Origin: Histomonas meleagridis
Lineage: Eukaryota; Parabasalia; Tritrichomonadida; Dientamoebidae
NCBI GenBank assembly: GCA_020186115.1
Contig: WSYJ01000060.1
Location: forward strand, 1,364,001 to 1,428,000
Reading direction: 5' to 3'
Length of the DNA stretch: 64,000 nucleotides
A program made the position numbers and the translations under genes. Position 1 is the first letter of the stretch. Every line of letters starts with the position of its first letter. Positions 9,518 to 18,772 of this stretch are shown in pieces. The notes below the pieces were generated by a model. It was not told the DNA's origin. It did not search any database and worked only from the letters and a program-made list of their open reading frames with translations.

Positions 9518-10282
9518 TCAATTGGCTTTTTGATTTATCCTCAAACCATGTGACAGTGTTTTAACCCATGTATGATAATATGTTATCACTTTAGGATTCT
9601 TTGTCGGTCTCATTGTAGTATGATGTGCTGTTTTGGTATGTCTGGATATTGAATGTGGTGGTCTTGGTGTTGGATGGTGTGATAAACGAGTTTTGGTTAC
9701 ATGTTTTGTAGGCGATATTGATGTATGATAATGTGTTGTATGTTTGGATATTGGATGTGTTGGTCTTGGTGTTGGATGGTGTGATGAACTAGCTTTGGTT
9801 ACAGGATATATAGGCGATATTGATGTATGATAATGTGTTGTATGTTTGGGTTTTGGATGTGGTGTTCCTGGCGTTCGATGGTGTGATGAACTAGCTTTGG
9901 TTACAGGATTCGTACGTGTTGGATTATGTAATGTTCGTGTTTTGGTTTTCTTTAATTTTCCCCATAACTTTTGATTTTTTAATAATTGCAATTTACTTAT
10001 TGATAAGTGATTTGAATTTGGATCATTATCTTCTTCATTGTTTGAAGTATCTAATAGATCTTGTAGTAAATCTTCGATTTTTTTACATATGCATGATAAA
10101 CTTCCTGGACCTTCTTTTTTGCAATTAATTGAATATATATTTTTTGAAATATGATTATCTGATTTCTTGCTATAAAGTTTTAACATAAAAGAATTTTCAT
10201 CAATATTTGGATCATCAGTATAGAAATGAAAATAAGCCGCATTGTTATATCCATAAGCAGAAAGGATAAATATAGGAAACAT
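9518..10282 (-). CDS. Secreted His/Thr/Pro-rich repeat protein
   Basis: A 254-residue protein of unknown function. A short hydrophobic start (MFPIFILSAYG) may be a signal peptide. Residues about 15-100 form a small domain with three cysteines (NCKKEG and SCICKK) and an acidic stretch. From about residue 127 there are three tandem repeats of 34, 34 and 35 residues with the core SHHPTPRPTHPISKHTTHYH and variants. Abundant Ser/Thr/Pro suggests O-glycosylation and dense His suggests metal binding; both are inference. No membrane anchor is seen. Two overlapping initiator-like sites lie 9-20 bases upstream of the ATG. The gene may be shortened by a frameshift (see the entry for 8949-9517). Confidence 0.6.
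   Translation of the reverse strand: MFPIFILSAYGYNNAAYFHFYTDDPNIDENSFMLKLYSKKSDNHISKNIYSINCKKEGPGSLSCICKKIEDLLQDLLDTSNNEEDNDPNSNHLSISKLQLLKNQKLWGKLKKTKTRTLHNPTRTNPVTKASSSHHRTPGTPHPKPKHTTHYHTSISPIYPVTKASSSHHPTPRPTHPISKHTTHYHTSISPTKHVTKTRLSHHPTPRPPHSISRHTKTAHHTTMRPTKNPKVITYYHTWVKTLSHGLRINQKAN
9596..9904 (-). repeat. Three tandem ~102-base repeats inside the His/Thr-rich gene
   Basis: Three in-frame copies encode 34, 34 and 35 residues beginning VTKASSSHH, VTKASSSHH and VTKTRLSHH. The first two are nearly identical at the DNA level; the third has diverged. Because the unit is a multiple of three, copy number can change without breaking the frame, except for the extra codon in the third copy. 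Confidence 0.85.
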
Positions 10283-10290
10283 ACAAAATT

Positions 10291-10301
10291 AAATGAAGTG
10301 A
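10291..10301 (-). promoter_or_regulatory. Overlapping initiator-like elements
   Basis: On the minus strand the sequence reads TCACTTCATTT, two overlapping matches to the trichomonad initiator TCA-Y-T-W, 9-20 bases upstream of the repeat-protein ATG. This is where T. vaginalis transcription starts usually lie. Function is inferred from position and match. Confidence 0.55.
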
Positions 10302-10701
10302 ATGTTCTATAAAAACCTTTCAAATAATGGATACATTTTAGTAGTAATCAAACCATGTTATTAAAAACCATTAACGACATAAAATAAGTTAATAATAATA
10401 CCAAAATCCAAAAAGTTAATTTGGTATAAAAAACAAAAAATAAAAAAAAAAAATATTTAATACAATCTGCTTGTATATGTGATCATTTAGTTCATATTTC
10501 ATTTTTTCATCATCATTTGTTACATAACTATATACAAATAAACTAATATAGTTTAAGCCAAATTATACTCCATCTCATTCTTCAATATCAATTTTTTTAT
10601 CTATTATAAAATAACAAACACATATCGCGTCAACTATATATTTACTCACAACATCTAATTATTTTAAACAAAACATTTATATTTTATTTCTATTGTATAC
10701 A
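10302..10701. other. Intergenic region, nothing recognised
   Basis: About 400 AT-rich bases between two minus-strand genes, including an A tract near 10434-10453. No ORF or RNA was recognised. It must hold the 3' end of the repeat gene's upstream region and the 3' flank of GSK3. Confidence 0.35.
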
Positions 10702-11760
10702 TTAATCCGGATTTCTATTAAGTAAAGGAAACGGCGCACCATTTGGCATTGTCAATTGCATATCGAATAACTCATCGAAGCAATGATGCTGCATACAGTG
10801 CAATGCCGTTGGTCTTTTTCGTGGGTTATAAACGAAAATTTCCTTTAACAATTCCAATATTTCGATTGGCGTATTCTTCGGCAGCACATATTCCAATGGC
10901 ATCTTCTTATCTGTTGGGAATTGGAATGTCTTTGTGTGCTGGAACGACTGCATATCATCAGCTGTCGGAGGGCCAATGACTTTAACTATCTCGTAAAGCT
11001 GTCCGATGCTTGTGTTGCCGTGGAAAATTGGCGTTCCAGATAAAAGCATTTCGCAGATGACACAGCCAGCAGCCCAGATGTCTATGGAGGATGTGTAAAA
11101 GATACAATCAAAGATAAGTTCGGGAGCGCGATAGTATCGCGACGCAATGTATGAGACACTTTTCTCATTGGCACGTAACCTCTTGGCACTACCAAAATCA
11201 CAGATCTTTAAGGACCCCGTGTCAGCATCTACTAATATGTTTTGTGGTTTGAGGTCACGATGTGTAATTCCAAGTGAATGAATATAATGAAGTCCCGAAA
11301 AAATCTGAAATGCAAATAATTTAATGTATAAAATAGGCGGCTGCTTCCGTTCTTTTTTATAAAGTAGATTAAATTGATGTAATGAACTGGGTAAATAATC
11401 CATTACTAAATTTAGATATACTTTATTGTTCTTTTTACATGTAGTTTTGAAGTAGTCTTTAAGGAAAACACAGTTGTCATGATGTAATGATTGTAAAATC
11501 TCTAATTCACGATTTTTATAACGAGGATCTTGGAAAACTTTTTTGATTGCAACAATAGTACCATCAATATAACGAGCTGTAAAAACAGTACCAAAAGCAC
11601 CTTGACCTATAATTCGTATAGGTTTATATTCTTTTTTTGATTTTAGATTTGGTGATATCTTAGATAAGATCTTAGTTGAAGTATGGCGCGGATTTGCTAG
11701 TGCTAATGATGAATTATAGCGGAAGTTAGATAAATGAAGTTTTGGGTTTGCACGTTTCAT
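10702..11760 (-). CDS. GSK3: Glycogen synthase kinase 3 (GSK3/shaggy)
   Basis: A 352-residue CMGC kinase that is clearly GSK3. Features: GQGAFGTVF (52-60), ATP lysine K73 in VAIKK, HRDLKPQNIL (167-176), DFGSAKRL (188-195), and activation loop SVSYIASRYYRAPEL with the autophosphorylated tyrosine at 204. The three basic residues that bind primed substrates are kept: R in KNRELEI, R in HRDLK, K in GSAKRL. The C-terminus MQLTMPNGAPFPLL matches the GSK3 end. The N-terminal 45 residues are basic and lack the Ser9/Ser21 inhibitory motif of animals. The open frame begins at TTG (11763); the first ATG, at 11760, is taken as start. Confidence 0.95.
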   Translation of the reverse strand: MKRANPKLHLSNFRYNSSLALANPRHTSTKILSKISPNLKSKKEYKPIRIIGQGAFGTVFTARYIDGTIVAIKKVFQDPRYKNRELEILQSLHHDNCVFLKDYFKTTCKKNNKVYLNLVMDYLPSSLHQFNLLYKKERKQPPILYIKLFAFQIFSGLHYIHSLGITHRDLKPQNILVDADTGSLKICDFGSAKRLRANEKSVSYIASRYYRAPELIFDCIFYTSSIDIWAAGCVICEMLLSGTPIFHGNTSIGQLYEIVKVIGPPTADDMQSFQHTKTFQFPTDKKMPLEYVLPKNTPIEILELLKEIFVYNPRKRPTALHCMQHHCFDELFDMQLTMPNGAPFPLLNRNPD

Positions 11761-11770
11761 CAAAATTCAT

Positions 11771-11783
11771 AACCGTTGACGGT
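11771..11783 (-). promoter_or_regulatory. M3/Myb-like promoter motif upstream of GSK3
   Basis: The sequence AACCGTTGACGGT, only 11 bases upstream of the GSK3 ATG, contains two back-to-back AACSGTY-type units. It stands out by its G+C in AT-rich surroundings and resembles Myb recognition sites and the T. vaginalis M3 motif. Function is inferred. Confidence 0.4.
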
Positions 11784-13129
11784 GCATTCAAATTTTTTGA
11801 TCCGACGAAATCATTGACAATACTCTGTTCGATATTTCAAAAAAAGTTGTCTTCTTCTAAAATTCATTCATAATCATCATCAATTAAATACCAGTGATAC
11901 CTAGCCATTACATTAAAAACACCTTCAACGTTTTGATTGATAATATGCATCTAACATTTTAGAAATTGATGATATGATCATAATATTATAAGAAAATTTA
12001 ATTTATTATTTTGCACTATTTTCCAGTGCCTTTATGTTCTTATATCTATTGCATCAATTTATCTCGTTGAAGGGAAGTGTTTATATTCTTAATGCAAACT
12101 CCCAAACTTATGAAATAGATCAAAATTGCTGGTGATTTTTCTTTTTTTCATGTTTGGCTTACACATAACAATATTTAAGTAATTGAAGTTAATAAGATTT
12201 ATTCGCACATTTAAGGAATCAACAATTTTTTGTGGGAAAGTGTAAATAATACAATTTTGAATACAAGTCTATCGTCTTGTGGCCATCTTTGTGCAATATG
12301 GCAAAATAACAATTGATACTTATGCTTTTTATATATATATATATATATAAGAATATTAAGTACTTACGAAATCTAAATGAACATGCATTACTAAAGTATA
12401 TATTAATAAATAATGCAAATAAATCTGATTCAAAAATGTTCAAATAGACTATTACGTAATATGCCAAATTAAGTATTTCAGATTGATTTACAATGAAGTG
12501 GTTCATCAATAAGCATGTTATTCTGGGAAGTTTAATCGATTAATAAATTTCACCATTTAAATGTTTTAACTCCAATTTCCTTTATCAACAGCATGCATGA
12601 GATATTGGCTCGAAGAGAGGAAAATATGAAAACCTTTTTTGGGAGATGTAAATTGCTGTGAAATTTCCGATAGATTATCACTGTTGATCGATCAAAAAGC
12701 TCCGAAATACAACGGTTAATGCACTGAAAAAGAAAAATTCCTATAAAAATTGAGAACAACAACATAAACGGTCTTCATTCAATTCCAGATTTTCTTTGAC
12801 CAAAAACAACCTTTCCAATTGAATTTTCACAACGTTACGATGCTTAACGTTACTTTTTCTGAGGAGTCTGAACGTTTTTTGTATTGGCATGAGGTAAAAA
12901 GCTTGCAAATTTTTTTGAAAAATATGAATATCTTAATTAACTCAATTGTAATAATTACGAAAATTAATTTCATTTTTTAACACTCTATGTTATTAATAAA
13001 TATAGAAATAGAATTAAATATCACTTAAGCTAACCAAGATAAAATATATTTTTTTTATTTCGTGTTCAAAATCCAGAAGCCCTCATAAAATTTGAATAAT
13101 TTTTAAGGAGGTATAAAAATTAAAGCTGG
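11784..13129. other. Long intergenic region, no gene recognised
   Basis: About 1.35 kb between the divergent GSK3 and Myb genes. Two minus-strand open frames (96 and 71 codons, 12219-12765) lack any coding look and I do not call them. There is an (AT)n run at 12331-12349. AACGTT/AACGGTT-like motifs recur near 12712, 12768, 12832 and 12846. The last kilobase before the Myb gene is otherwise AT-rich filler. Confidence 0.4.
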
Positions 13130-13693
13130 ATGCAGTACAGCAATTCTCTTCAAATTGAAACCAAAAACAAGAAAAAGAGGAAGAAATTTACTCCAGATGA
13201 AGATGAAGAGTTAAAACATCTCGTTAAAAAGTATGGAACAAAAAGATGGGATTTCATTTCTTCTAAAATTAAGACGAGAAACGCACGCCAATGTCGAGAA
13301 AGATGGAAGTTCTACCTCAGCCCCAATGTGAACCGTTCTCCTTGGACATCCGATGAAGATCAAATATTATTTGAAAAATATAATGAATTTGGTCCAAAAT
13401 GGTCAATAATTTCAAAATACTTTCATAATCGATCACTTAATAATGTTAAAAATAGATGGAATTCGATCATGAGGAAAATAAAATCATTGAAACTTGATGT
13501 AAACTCAGATAAAGACTTTCACCATTGTGGTAGATTATTGGCTAAAAGCCGTGCTTGCTATCAAATGGATGCTGATGAGAATGATCAAATTTTAGAGAAT
13601 AATGAGAAAAATAATTGCGACGAACATAAATTTGATCCTTTCTTTTTCCTGCAAATAAGCAACTTGTTGAACCAAATCCCAGAGCCAATATGA
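13130..13693 (+). CDS. R2R3 Myb DNA-binding protein
   Basis: A 187-residue protein with two Myb repeats. R2 spans about 18-65 with F20, W40 and W59 as core aromatics; R3 spans about 69-115 with W72, W91 and W110. The recognition-helix segments are NARQCRERWKFYL and SLNNVKNRWNS, as in trichomonad Myb proteins that bind promoters and the initiator region. The basic start KNKKKRKK may be a nuclear signal. The C-terminal 70 residues are acidic and Asn-rich without known domains. A transcriptional role is family knowledge; the target genes are unknown. Confidence 0.85.
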   Translation: MQYSNSLQIETKNKKKRKKFTPDEDEELKHLVKKYGTKRWDFISSKIKTRNARQCRERWKFYLSPNVNRSPWTSDEDQILFEKYNEFGPKWSIISKYFHNRSLNNVKNRWNSIMRKIKSLKLDVNSDKDFHHCGRLLAKSRACYQMDADENDQILENNEKNNCDEHKFDPFFFLQISNLLNQIPEPI

Positions 13694-14428
13694 TTTGGTG
13701 CGAAATTTTAATTCCATTATCTCAATAAAAGGTGTTTGTAACAAAGGGATTTTTTTGAATGATTTTTCGGTTCGCAATTCAATTCCACAATCATAAAATT
13801 GAACCAAAGGGCCATTTCGGTTACATAATAATCTGTCTGAAAATTGAACAGGACAGCTCTTATTTCAATGATTAAACCGTTTTCCTTAAGAAACGTTACG
13901 GTATATTCAATTTGAACGGTTATATTTGTTAGTATATCTATACAATATAATCTTTTTCACCGATATCACACCATCACATGGGCATGTCGCCTCGTGAGGA
14001 ATACTAATGATTAATGACAAATAGGAAATCTGATTTTTAATATAATTGAATGTCGATGTTAGTGTGTTTATGATTTTATATGCACTCAAAGTACGAAACT
14101 GTCGACAACAATACAAATGGCATATATGTTGTTATTCCTGTTATTGATATTGATCAATACCTTCATTTTATAGTATTGTGTATATCAGCTTTTCATTATC
14201 ACCTACATAAAAAACTCGTTTATTTTCATAGTTGGATGCTAGAGATCGAGCTCCTATATAATTAACATCACTTAAAAATATGAAAATTTTTCATTCATGG
14301 CGACCGTTAATTTGAAACTAAGGCCACACTAACGAACAAAGAAATTTCACTGTTTATAAACAAAATTTTGCATTGAATTAGTGTCATAAACAATTGAAAT
14401 TATTCGGTTGCGTAGAGCTCACGTTTTA
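13694..14428. other. Intergenic region, nothing certain
   Basis: About 735 bases between two + strand genes. Short frames on both strands (69 and 61 codons) look random. AACGG/ACCGTT motifs recur (near 13877, 13912 and 14303), possibly Myb-type sites. No RNA gene was recognised. Confidence 0.35.
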
Positions 14429-14439
14429 TCATTTCATTT
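14429..14439 (+). promoter_or_regulatory. Double initiator-like element of eS30
   Basis: TCATTTCATTT gives two overlapping matches to TCA-Y-T-W, 15-26 bases before the eS30 ATG. Position and sequence fit the trichomonad initiator. Confidence 0.6.
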
Positions 14440-14454
14440 TCTTGATATAGAGAA

Positions 14455-14643
14455 ATGGGTAAAGTACATGGCTCACTCGCACAAGCAGGAAAGGTTCGCT
14501 CTAACACTCCGAAGGTTCCAAAGATGGAAAAGGAAAAGCCAGTTCGTGGTCGAGCAGCAATGAGGAAGCATTATAACAAATATTATCTTTCAATGAATCC
14601 TGATGCAAAGCACAAAGTTGGCCCAAACTCACAAAATAAATAA
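14455..14643 (+). CDS. RPS30: 40S ribosomal protein eS30
   Basis: A 62-residue basic protein that aligns over its whole length with eukaryotic eS30: GKVHGSLAQAGKVRSNTPKV at the start, RGRAAMRKHYNKYY in the middle and a G-P-N-S-Q-N ending. eS30 sits at the shoulder of the small subunit near the decoding centre. The protein begins directly at the mature eS30 sequence, with a plain Met-Gly, so there is no ubiquitin-like (FAU) leader as in animals. Codon use is richer in G and C than the flanks, as expected for a highly expressed gene. Stop context is TAAA. Confidence 0.95.
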   Translation: MGKVHGSLAQAGKVRSNTPKVPKMEKEKPVRGRAAMRKHYNKYYLSMNPDAKHKVGPNSQNK

Positions 14644-14948
14644 ACAACAAATGATTATGTAAAATATGTTATAACTAATTCTTTGATGCATCTACCCATT
14701 CCATACGTTTAAATTCGATTGAATGCATTCAATAGTTTTATGATTAACACTTTTTCAACGATATCATTTTTTTTAAAGAATTACTTTTATTTAATTTACC
14801 ATAGCAAAAACAACAATAACTTCAAAAATAAATCAAAGAATATCCTAAAAATTCAAAAAGACATCGAATGTTATCTTTTTTTTCAAGATTCTTCACAAAA
14901 ACATTAACAAATATTTCAATGAAAAAAGCGTCGGTTTAAAATTACCAG
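14644..14948 (+). other. Intergenic region, nothing recognised
   Basis: About 300 very AT-rich bases. A 62-codon frame (14719-14907) of Asn, Lys, Phe and Ile has random-looking composition and is not called. Confidence 0.35.
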
Positions 14949-15890
14949 ATGGAAACTCAGAATCAATCATATTTCTCAAACAGAATCGAAAAAGACATTA
15001 AAAATAGAGAGGCACTTCATTTACCACTTCCAGATTTTAATGATATGGATGATGAATACAGTGATCCAGATTTAGATGAATATGATTTTGAAGAAGAACA
15101 GATCACTGATTTTCAAAGTCTACTTCCTGGCTTTCCAAAAAACTCTGATATTTCTTATAAATATGCCTTAGAAGAAGAAAAAACGATTCCTAAATCATCG
15201 ATAAATTTTGATAGAATACAAACAGAATTAACAGAAAAGCATCGCGAGGTTGCAGTGAAGTGTATCATGCAGCTTCACTTTTACTTCAGACTTACAAATG
15301 ATGCATATTATAATTCGGTAACTTACTTAGACATATGCTTGTCTAACACTCAAATTCCAGAAGCTAAAATTCAGTTGTATGCAATAGTATGCTATTGGAT
15401 AGCAACAAAGGTGGAAACAAATTTTATGGAACCTACAGTTGAAGATATAAACAAAATTACAGGACACGCGTTCACACAAGAGGAATTTGATTGTACAGAA
15501 ATTCGTATTGTTATGTCATTGAATTGCAAATTATATTATCCGACATCAAAATTTTTCATGCGTTTCTATTTGACAATTGGAAGTGCAGACCAAGAAGCAA
15601 TAAGTATAGCAGGAGGACTTACTGAATTTGCGATGTTAAAAATTGATTTTTTTGATTACAAACCTTCTGTTATTGCTTCAGCTGCTATTGTCTTGGCTTT
15701 AGAATCACTTGGTAAGCCTCGTGATGCAAGGAGAGTGATGCGAATAATGAATCATGAAGATATCAAAAATATTGTAATTACAATGAATAAGTTCCAAAAA
15801 TATGTGATGGCTCGCCAGAAATCTTCTAGTTCGAATGATATCTTTGTGAACATGAAGCTTCCAATTAAGTGTTATTCGTTTCTCGGTTGA
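14949..15890 (+). CDS. B/A-type cyclin
   Basis: A 313-residue cyclin with both folds. After an acidic N-terminus of about 85 residues (DFNDMDDEYSDPDLDEYDF), the N-terminal box runs about 92-205: EVAVKCIMQLHFYFRLTND, then SVTYLDICLS, then KIQLYAIVCYWIATKVE (K and E of the CDK interface) and PTVEDINKITGHAFT. The C-terminal box follows with YPTSKFFMRFYL and SVIASAAIVLALESLG. This order is that of mitotic cyclins A/B. No clear RxxL destruction box is seen in the short N-terminus, so its turnover may differ. It would activate a CDK in cell-cycle control. Confidence 0.85.
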   Translation: METQNQSYFSNRIEKDIKNREALHLPLPDFNDMDDEYSDPDLDEYDFEEEQITDFQSLLPGFPKNSDISYKYALEEEKTIPKSSINFDRIQTELTEKHREVAVKCIMQLHFYFRLTNDAYYNSVTYLDICLSNTQIPEAKIQLYAIVCYWIATKVETNFMEPTVEDINKITGHAFTQEEFDCTEIRIVMSLNCKLYYPTSKFFMRFYLTIGSADQEAISIAGGLTEFAMLKIDFFDYKPSVIASAAIVLALESLGKPRDARRVMRIMNHEDIKNIVITMNKFQKYVMARQKSSSSNDIFVNMKLPIKCYSFLG

Positions 15891-16644
15891 TGACCACAAT
15901 TTTTTATGTAAACATTTATTATTTTATTTTAGGGCACTCCAAATATATTAACGAACTTTAAATGTAAACAAAAAGTTGAAGGAGTTCAAATTGGAAAATC
16001 CCGCAAAAATGTATTCAAAAAGTAGGAACGTGAACGATAGAGCTTTTTAATCTCACAAATTTGTTGGAAAGAAGGGTAATCGTTATTATATGATGACTTT
16101 TTGATAATAAATTTGAGAATTTTACATCAATATTTCCAAATAAATTTATTCGAACATATGGAAAAATATATGTATCTCTCGAATCAATTAAAAAATGAAA
16201 AGTTTGGACCAAAAATTAAGAAATGTTTATCAAATTTTTTTCTATAAGATGCATTCATTGTTATTGGACATCTTAGGGCTTGTCTGATCCACAGATGCTG
16301 TAATGGTATTTTTTTCTATTTCGTTCGGCTATATCTTTGTCTACATTATTTTTTGGATGTGCGAAACGCCAACCAGCAATATTAAGATTTGTTGGAGGAA
16401 GCAACCTTTCTGCTTCCACTCCCCACTGGTGTTTAATACTTGTTAATTACTTAATCCAAAATAATCAAATACCTAAAGAATTTTGGTTTCCTTCGCAAGA
16501 TCAGGAAACATTAAATTGTTCGATATTTTCTTGGACGGGAAGGAATTGACACTAATACGAAAGATGTTTATTTCGTCGAAATGATATTTGTTTCAATAAT
16601 TCTTTGTTTCACTTTAATATCTGGTATTTGATCTTTTTTTTATA
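15891..16644. other. Intergenic region, no gene called
   Basis: About 750 bases. A 70-codon frame at 16337-16549 has a mixed, somewhat protein-like composition (FVGGSNLSASTPHWCLILVN) but no known domain, and it is followed directly by ankyrin debris, so it could be part of a decayed gene. The 65-codon minus-strand frame at 16015-16212 looks random. Confidence 0.3.
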
Positions 16645-16863
16645 ACTCCACTTATGGGAGCAGTCTTAGAAGATGAGAAAGAAATTGTTAAATTACTTCT
16701 TGAACAAAAGGAGGTTAATATTAATGCTAAAGATATTTATTTGTTTTATCTAATATTTATTTTAATAATTTAACATTTCAAAATAATATTTGGAAATTAT
16801 TTCAATTATTTAAAACAGCACTTATTTGGGCATCTTCATGTGGTTATACAGAAATAAAGATAT
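16645..16863 (+). pseudogene. Ankyrin-repeat gene remnant
   Basis: Two ankyrin-repeat pieces remain. The first reads TPLMGAVLEDEKEIVKLLLE followed by VNINAKD (16645-16728); the second reads TALIWASSCGYTEIK (16812-16859) and ends at a stop. In an intact gene they would be adjacent repeats. They are separated by about 80 AT-rich bases that run into stops, and neither has the rest of a protein attached. Ankyrin genes form very large families in trichomonads, so a dead fragment is expected. An intron is unlikely, as the inserted bases lack the parabasalid splice signals. Confidence 0.7.
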
Positions 16864-17477
16864 GACACTAATAATTTTGGAAAGCATTTATGTATACATC
16901 TAAATTTAGACGAACATAATATAAGGAGAATATTTTAATAATAAAAATGTAAACCTTGAATTAGTTTTGATTTAGGTTTTTCAAGCTTTTTTGTGTTATT
17001 CTCTTCATCTCTATTCCTTATAAATACAAATAAGTCTCTTATTTCTAAATGATTTAAGTTCATCTTTGATTGGTTGTAAATTTTCATTGTTATTCTGATG
17101 AACATATAGATCCTTCTATGGTTTCTTAGATGATGACGAATCACTAAGATTTATCGCTTGTTTAACCAGTTATTTTTTTCTGGTTTGGTTTCTGCTGGAT
17201 GTTGTATCTTAAGTTTCACTTTATATTTAAGACATTTGATAGATTTCATGAAGTTCTTAATTTTATAATCACCATTAAATGAGATTATACACGAAATTGA
17301 AACCTATTCAATGTTTAAATCCTTTTTCACCATTACAGTTGAAGTATTTGATTCGACATATGTAGAATCTACATATCTCTGAGAATTCAGTTTTGAAAAA
17401 GATATCGAACATTAATATGCATGGATAAATAAAATAATACGTTTTTCGACTTTATTTAGATGTAAACACAAGGAAAA
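16864..17477. other. Intergenic region, nothing recognised
   Basis: About 610 bases between the ankyrin remnant and a minus-strand gene. One 69-codon minus frame (16935-17144) looks random. It may contain more unrecognisable ankyrin-gene debris. Confidence 0.3.
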
Positions 17478-17945
17478 TCAAATAATATGATCATCTTCAT
17501 CAGATTGATCTTGAGAATCAGCGATTCTAAGCTTCATGAGCTTTTCACTTTCTTCTTTAAATGTTTGGAAATCTGTGCTGGAAATGTATTTAAGAGTTGG
17601 TGTTTTTTTGTCTTTTGCAGATTTTGCTTTTCGCTTCTTTGGGAGTTTCAATGAAGCAATGAACCTATCAGCCTCGTCGAGATTGATTTTTCCCGAAAGA
17701 ATCTCATCACTTTCGGATTCATCACTTTCTTCAACTTTATACTTGTTTTTAAAATTAAATTTTTTTAACCCAGGATTTAAAATCTTTGTGTCTGCATCAT
17801 CATCATCACCATTATCAACAAAGGGATCTGATAAACATTTATTTTTATTTTGTTTTTCTTGTATATATTTCCTGATTTGAATTTTCCTCTTAGCAGAATT
17901 CGGCCCAGGCACTTTATGATTGGATGAATGAGAATCTTGAGACAT
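17478..17945 (-). CDS. Small charged protein, probably nuclear (unknown function)
   Basis: A 155-residue hydrophilic protein with no domain I recognise. The start is basic (NSAKRKIQIRKYIQEKQ), then acidic clusters follow (NGDDDDADTK; EESDESESDEI), then a basic KLPKKRKAKSAKDKK nuclear-signal-like segment (about 100-114), and an acidic end (DSQDQSDEDD). Ser in acidic context suggests CK2 phosphorylation. Such composition is common in nucleolar or chromatin-associated factors, but nothing specific supports a function. The amino-acid usage argues for a real gene. A CCTTT motif lies just upstream of the ATG, resembling the T. vaginalis M5 element. Confidence 0.65.
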   Translation of the reverse strand: MSQDSHSSNHKVPGPNSAKRKIQIRKYIQEKQNKNKCLSDPFVDNGDDDDADTKILNPGLKKFNFKNKYKVEESDESESDEILSGKINLDEADRFIASLKLPKKRKAKSAKDKKTPTLKYISSTDFQTFKEESEKLMKLRIADSQDQSDEDDHII

Positions 17946-18035
17946 CTCTTAAAGGATGTGATCTACCCTAAATACGTTAATTATAAAAAAAATAAACATC
18001 AGAATTATTGAACAAACGACAATAAAGTATTGAAA

Positions 18036-18041
18036 TCATTT
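18036..18041 (+). promoter_or_regulatory. Initiator-like TCATTT
   Basis: A TCA-Y-T-W match 24-29 bases upstream of the ATG at 18065. It could serve the reticulon-like gene. Support is positional only. Confidence 0.4.
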
Positions 18042-18064
18042 TAATAGTTTACAAAAAAATTACC

Positions 18065-18772
18065 ATGTTTGGATCAGCTTCTATAGATTTTGATGATCTT
18101 CCTCCATCTTCTTCAGATAACTCAGATGAAGCTGTCCCAGAAATTCATGAAATGGAGTTAAATGTTCCTTCAGCTCCATTTTTAGCAAAATCTAAAATTA
18201 TTTCTTTCCTTATGCCTTACGAAAACATTATTCAATATATACGAGAAGTTCTCTTAATGAAGAGGCCTCTTCAATTTTTGTATATTATTATTTTTGTAGA
18301 ATTATTTTTTCTTTTTGTTTATTTTTTTGATCTTGGCTTTTTTTCATGTTGCACTTTGGTTATTTTCATTACAGTTCTTGGCAAAATGATATATATTCAA
18401 AAACCAGAATTATTTACAAATCATTTGTTTTCGTTTCCATCGAATGATACAAATGACACACAAAAAACAGATTTTATTGATGATTTCGCATATTTTTTGT
18501 CTGTTTTAGGAAGCAGGATCTATTGCTTCATCCTAGCTTGTCAACAGAAGTCAGATGACCAAAGTTACATTGGTCGATTTCTTTACATAATTTTTCTTTT
18601 CTGTATTTTCCTAATATTAAAGGTCTTTAACACATTTGCTATTATTTACATTTCTGTTCATTTGATTCTTTTATTGCCTTCTTTCATATTTCATCCCAAA
18701 ATCAAACCAATTCTACTTCCATATGTAAATAGATTAATAAGATTACTCGCACCAAAACTCAAAGCAACATAA
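18065..18772 (+). CDS. Reticulon-like membrane protein
   Basis: A 235-residue protein with an acidic cytosolic N-terminus (residues 1-60) and two long hydrophobic hairpins, at about 77-118 and 170-205, separated by a hydrophilic loop of about 50 residues and followed by PKIKPILLPYVNRLIRLL, an amphipathic helix. This two-hairpin plan and the end are those of reticulon-homology proteins (reticulon, RETREG/FAM134, ARL6IP1), which bend ER membranes. The sequence itself carries no strict signature, so other small membrane proteins remain possible. Stop context is TAAA. Confidence 0.5.
   Translation: MFGSASIDFDDLPPSSSDNSDEAVPEIHEMELNVPSAPFLAKSKIISFLMPYENIIQYIREVLLMKRPLQFLYIIIFVELFFLFVYFFDLGFFSCCTLVIFITVLGKMIYIQKPELFTNHLFSFPSNDTNDTQKTDFIDDFAYFLSVLGSRIYCFILACQQKSDDQSYIGRFLYIIFLFCIFLILKVFNTFAIIYISVHLILLLPSFIFHPKIKPILLPYVNRLIRLLAPKLKAT

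Noticed and set aside
12219-12765. Two minus-strand frames of 96 and 71 codons upstream of the Myb gene
   Set aside because: Composition is that of translated AT-rich spacer (long Ile/Tyr runs across an AT microsatellite).
16337-16549. 70-codon frame with mixed composition
   Set aside because: Somewhat protein-like but no domain, and it lies next to ankyrin debris; not enough to call a gene.
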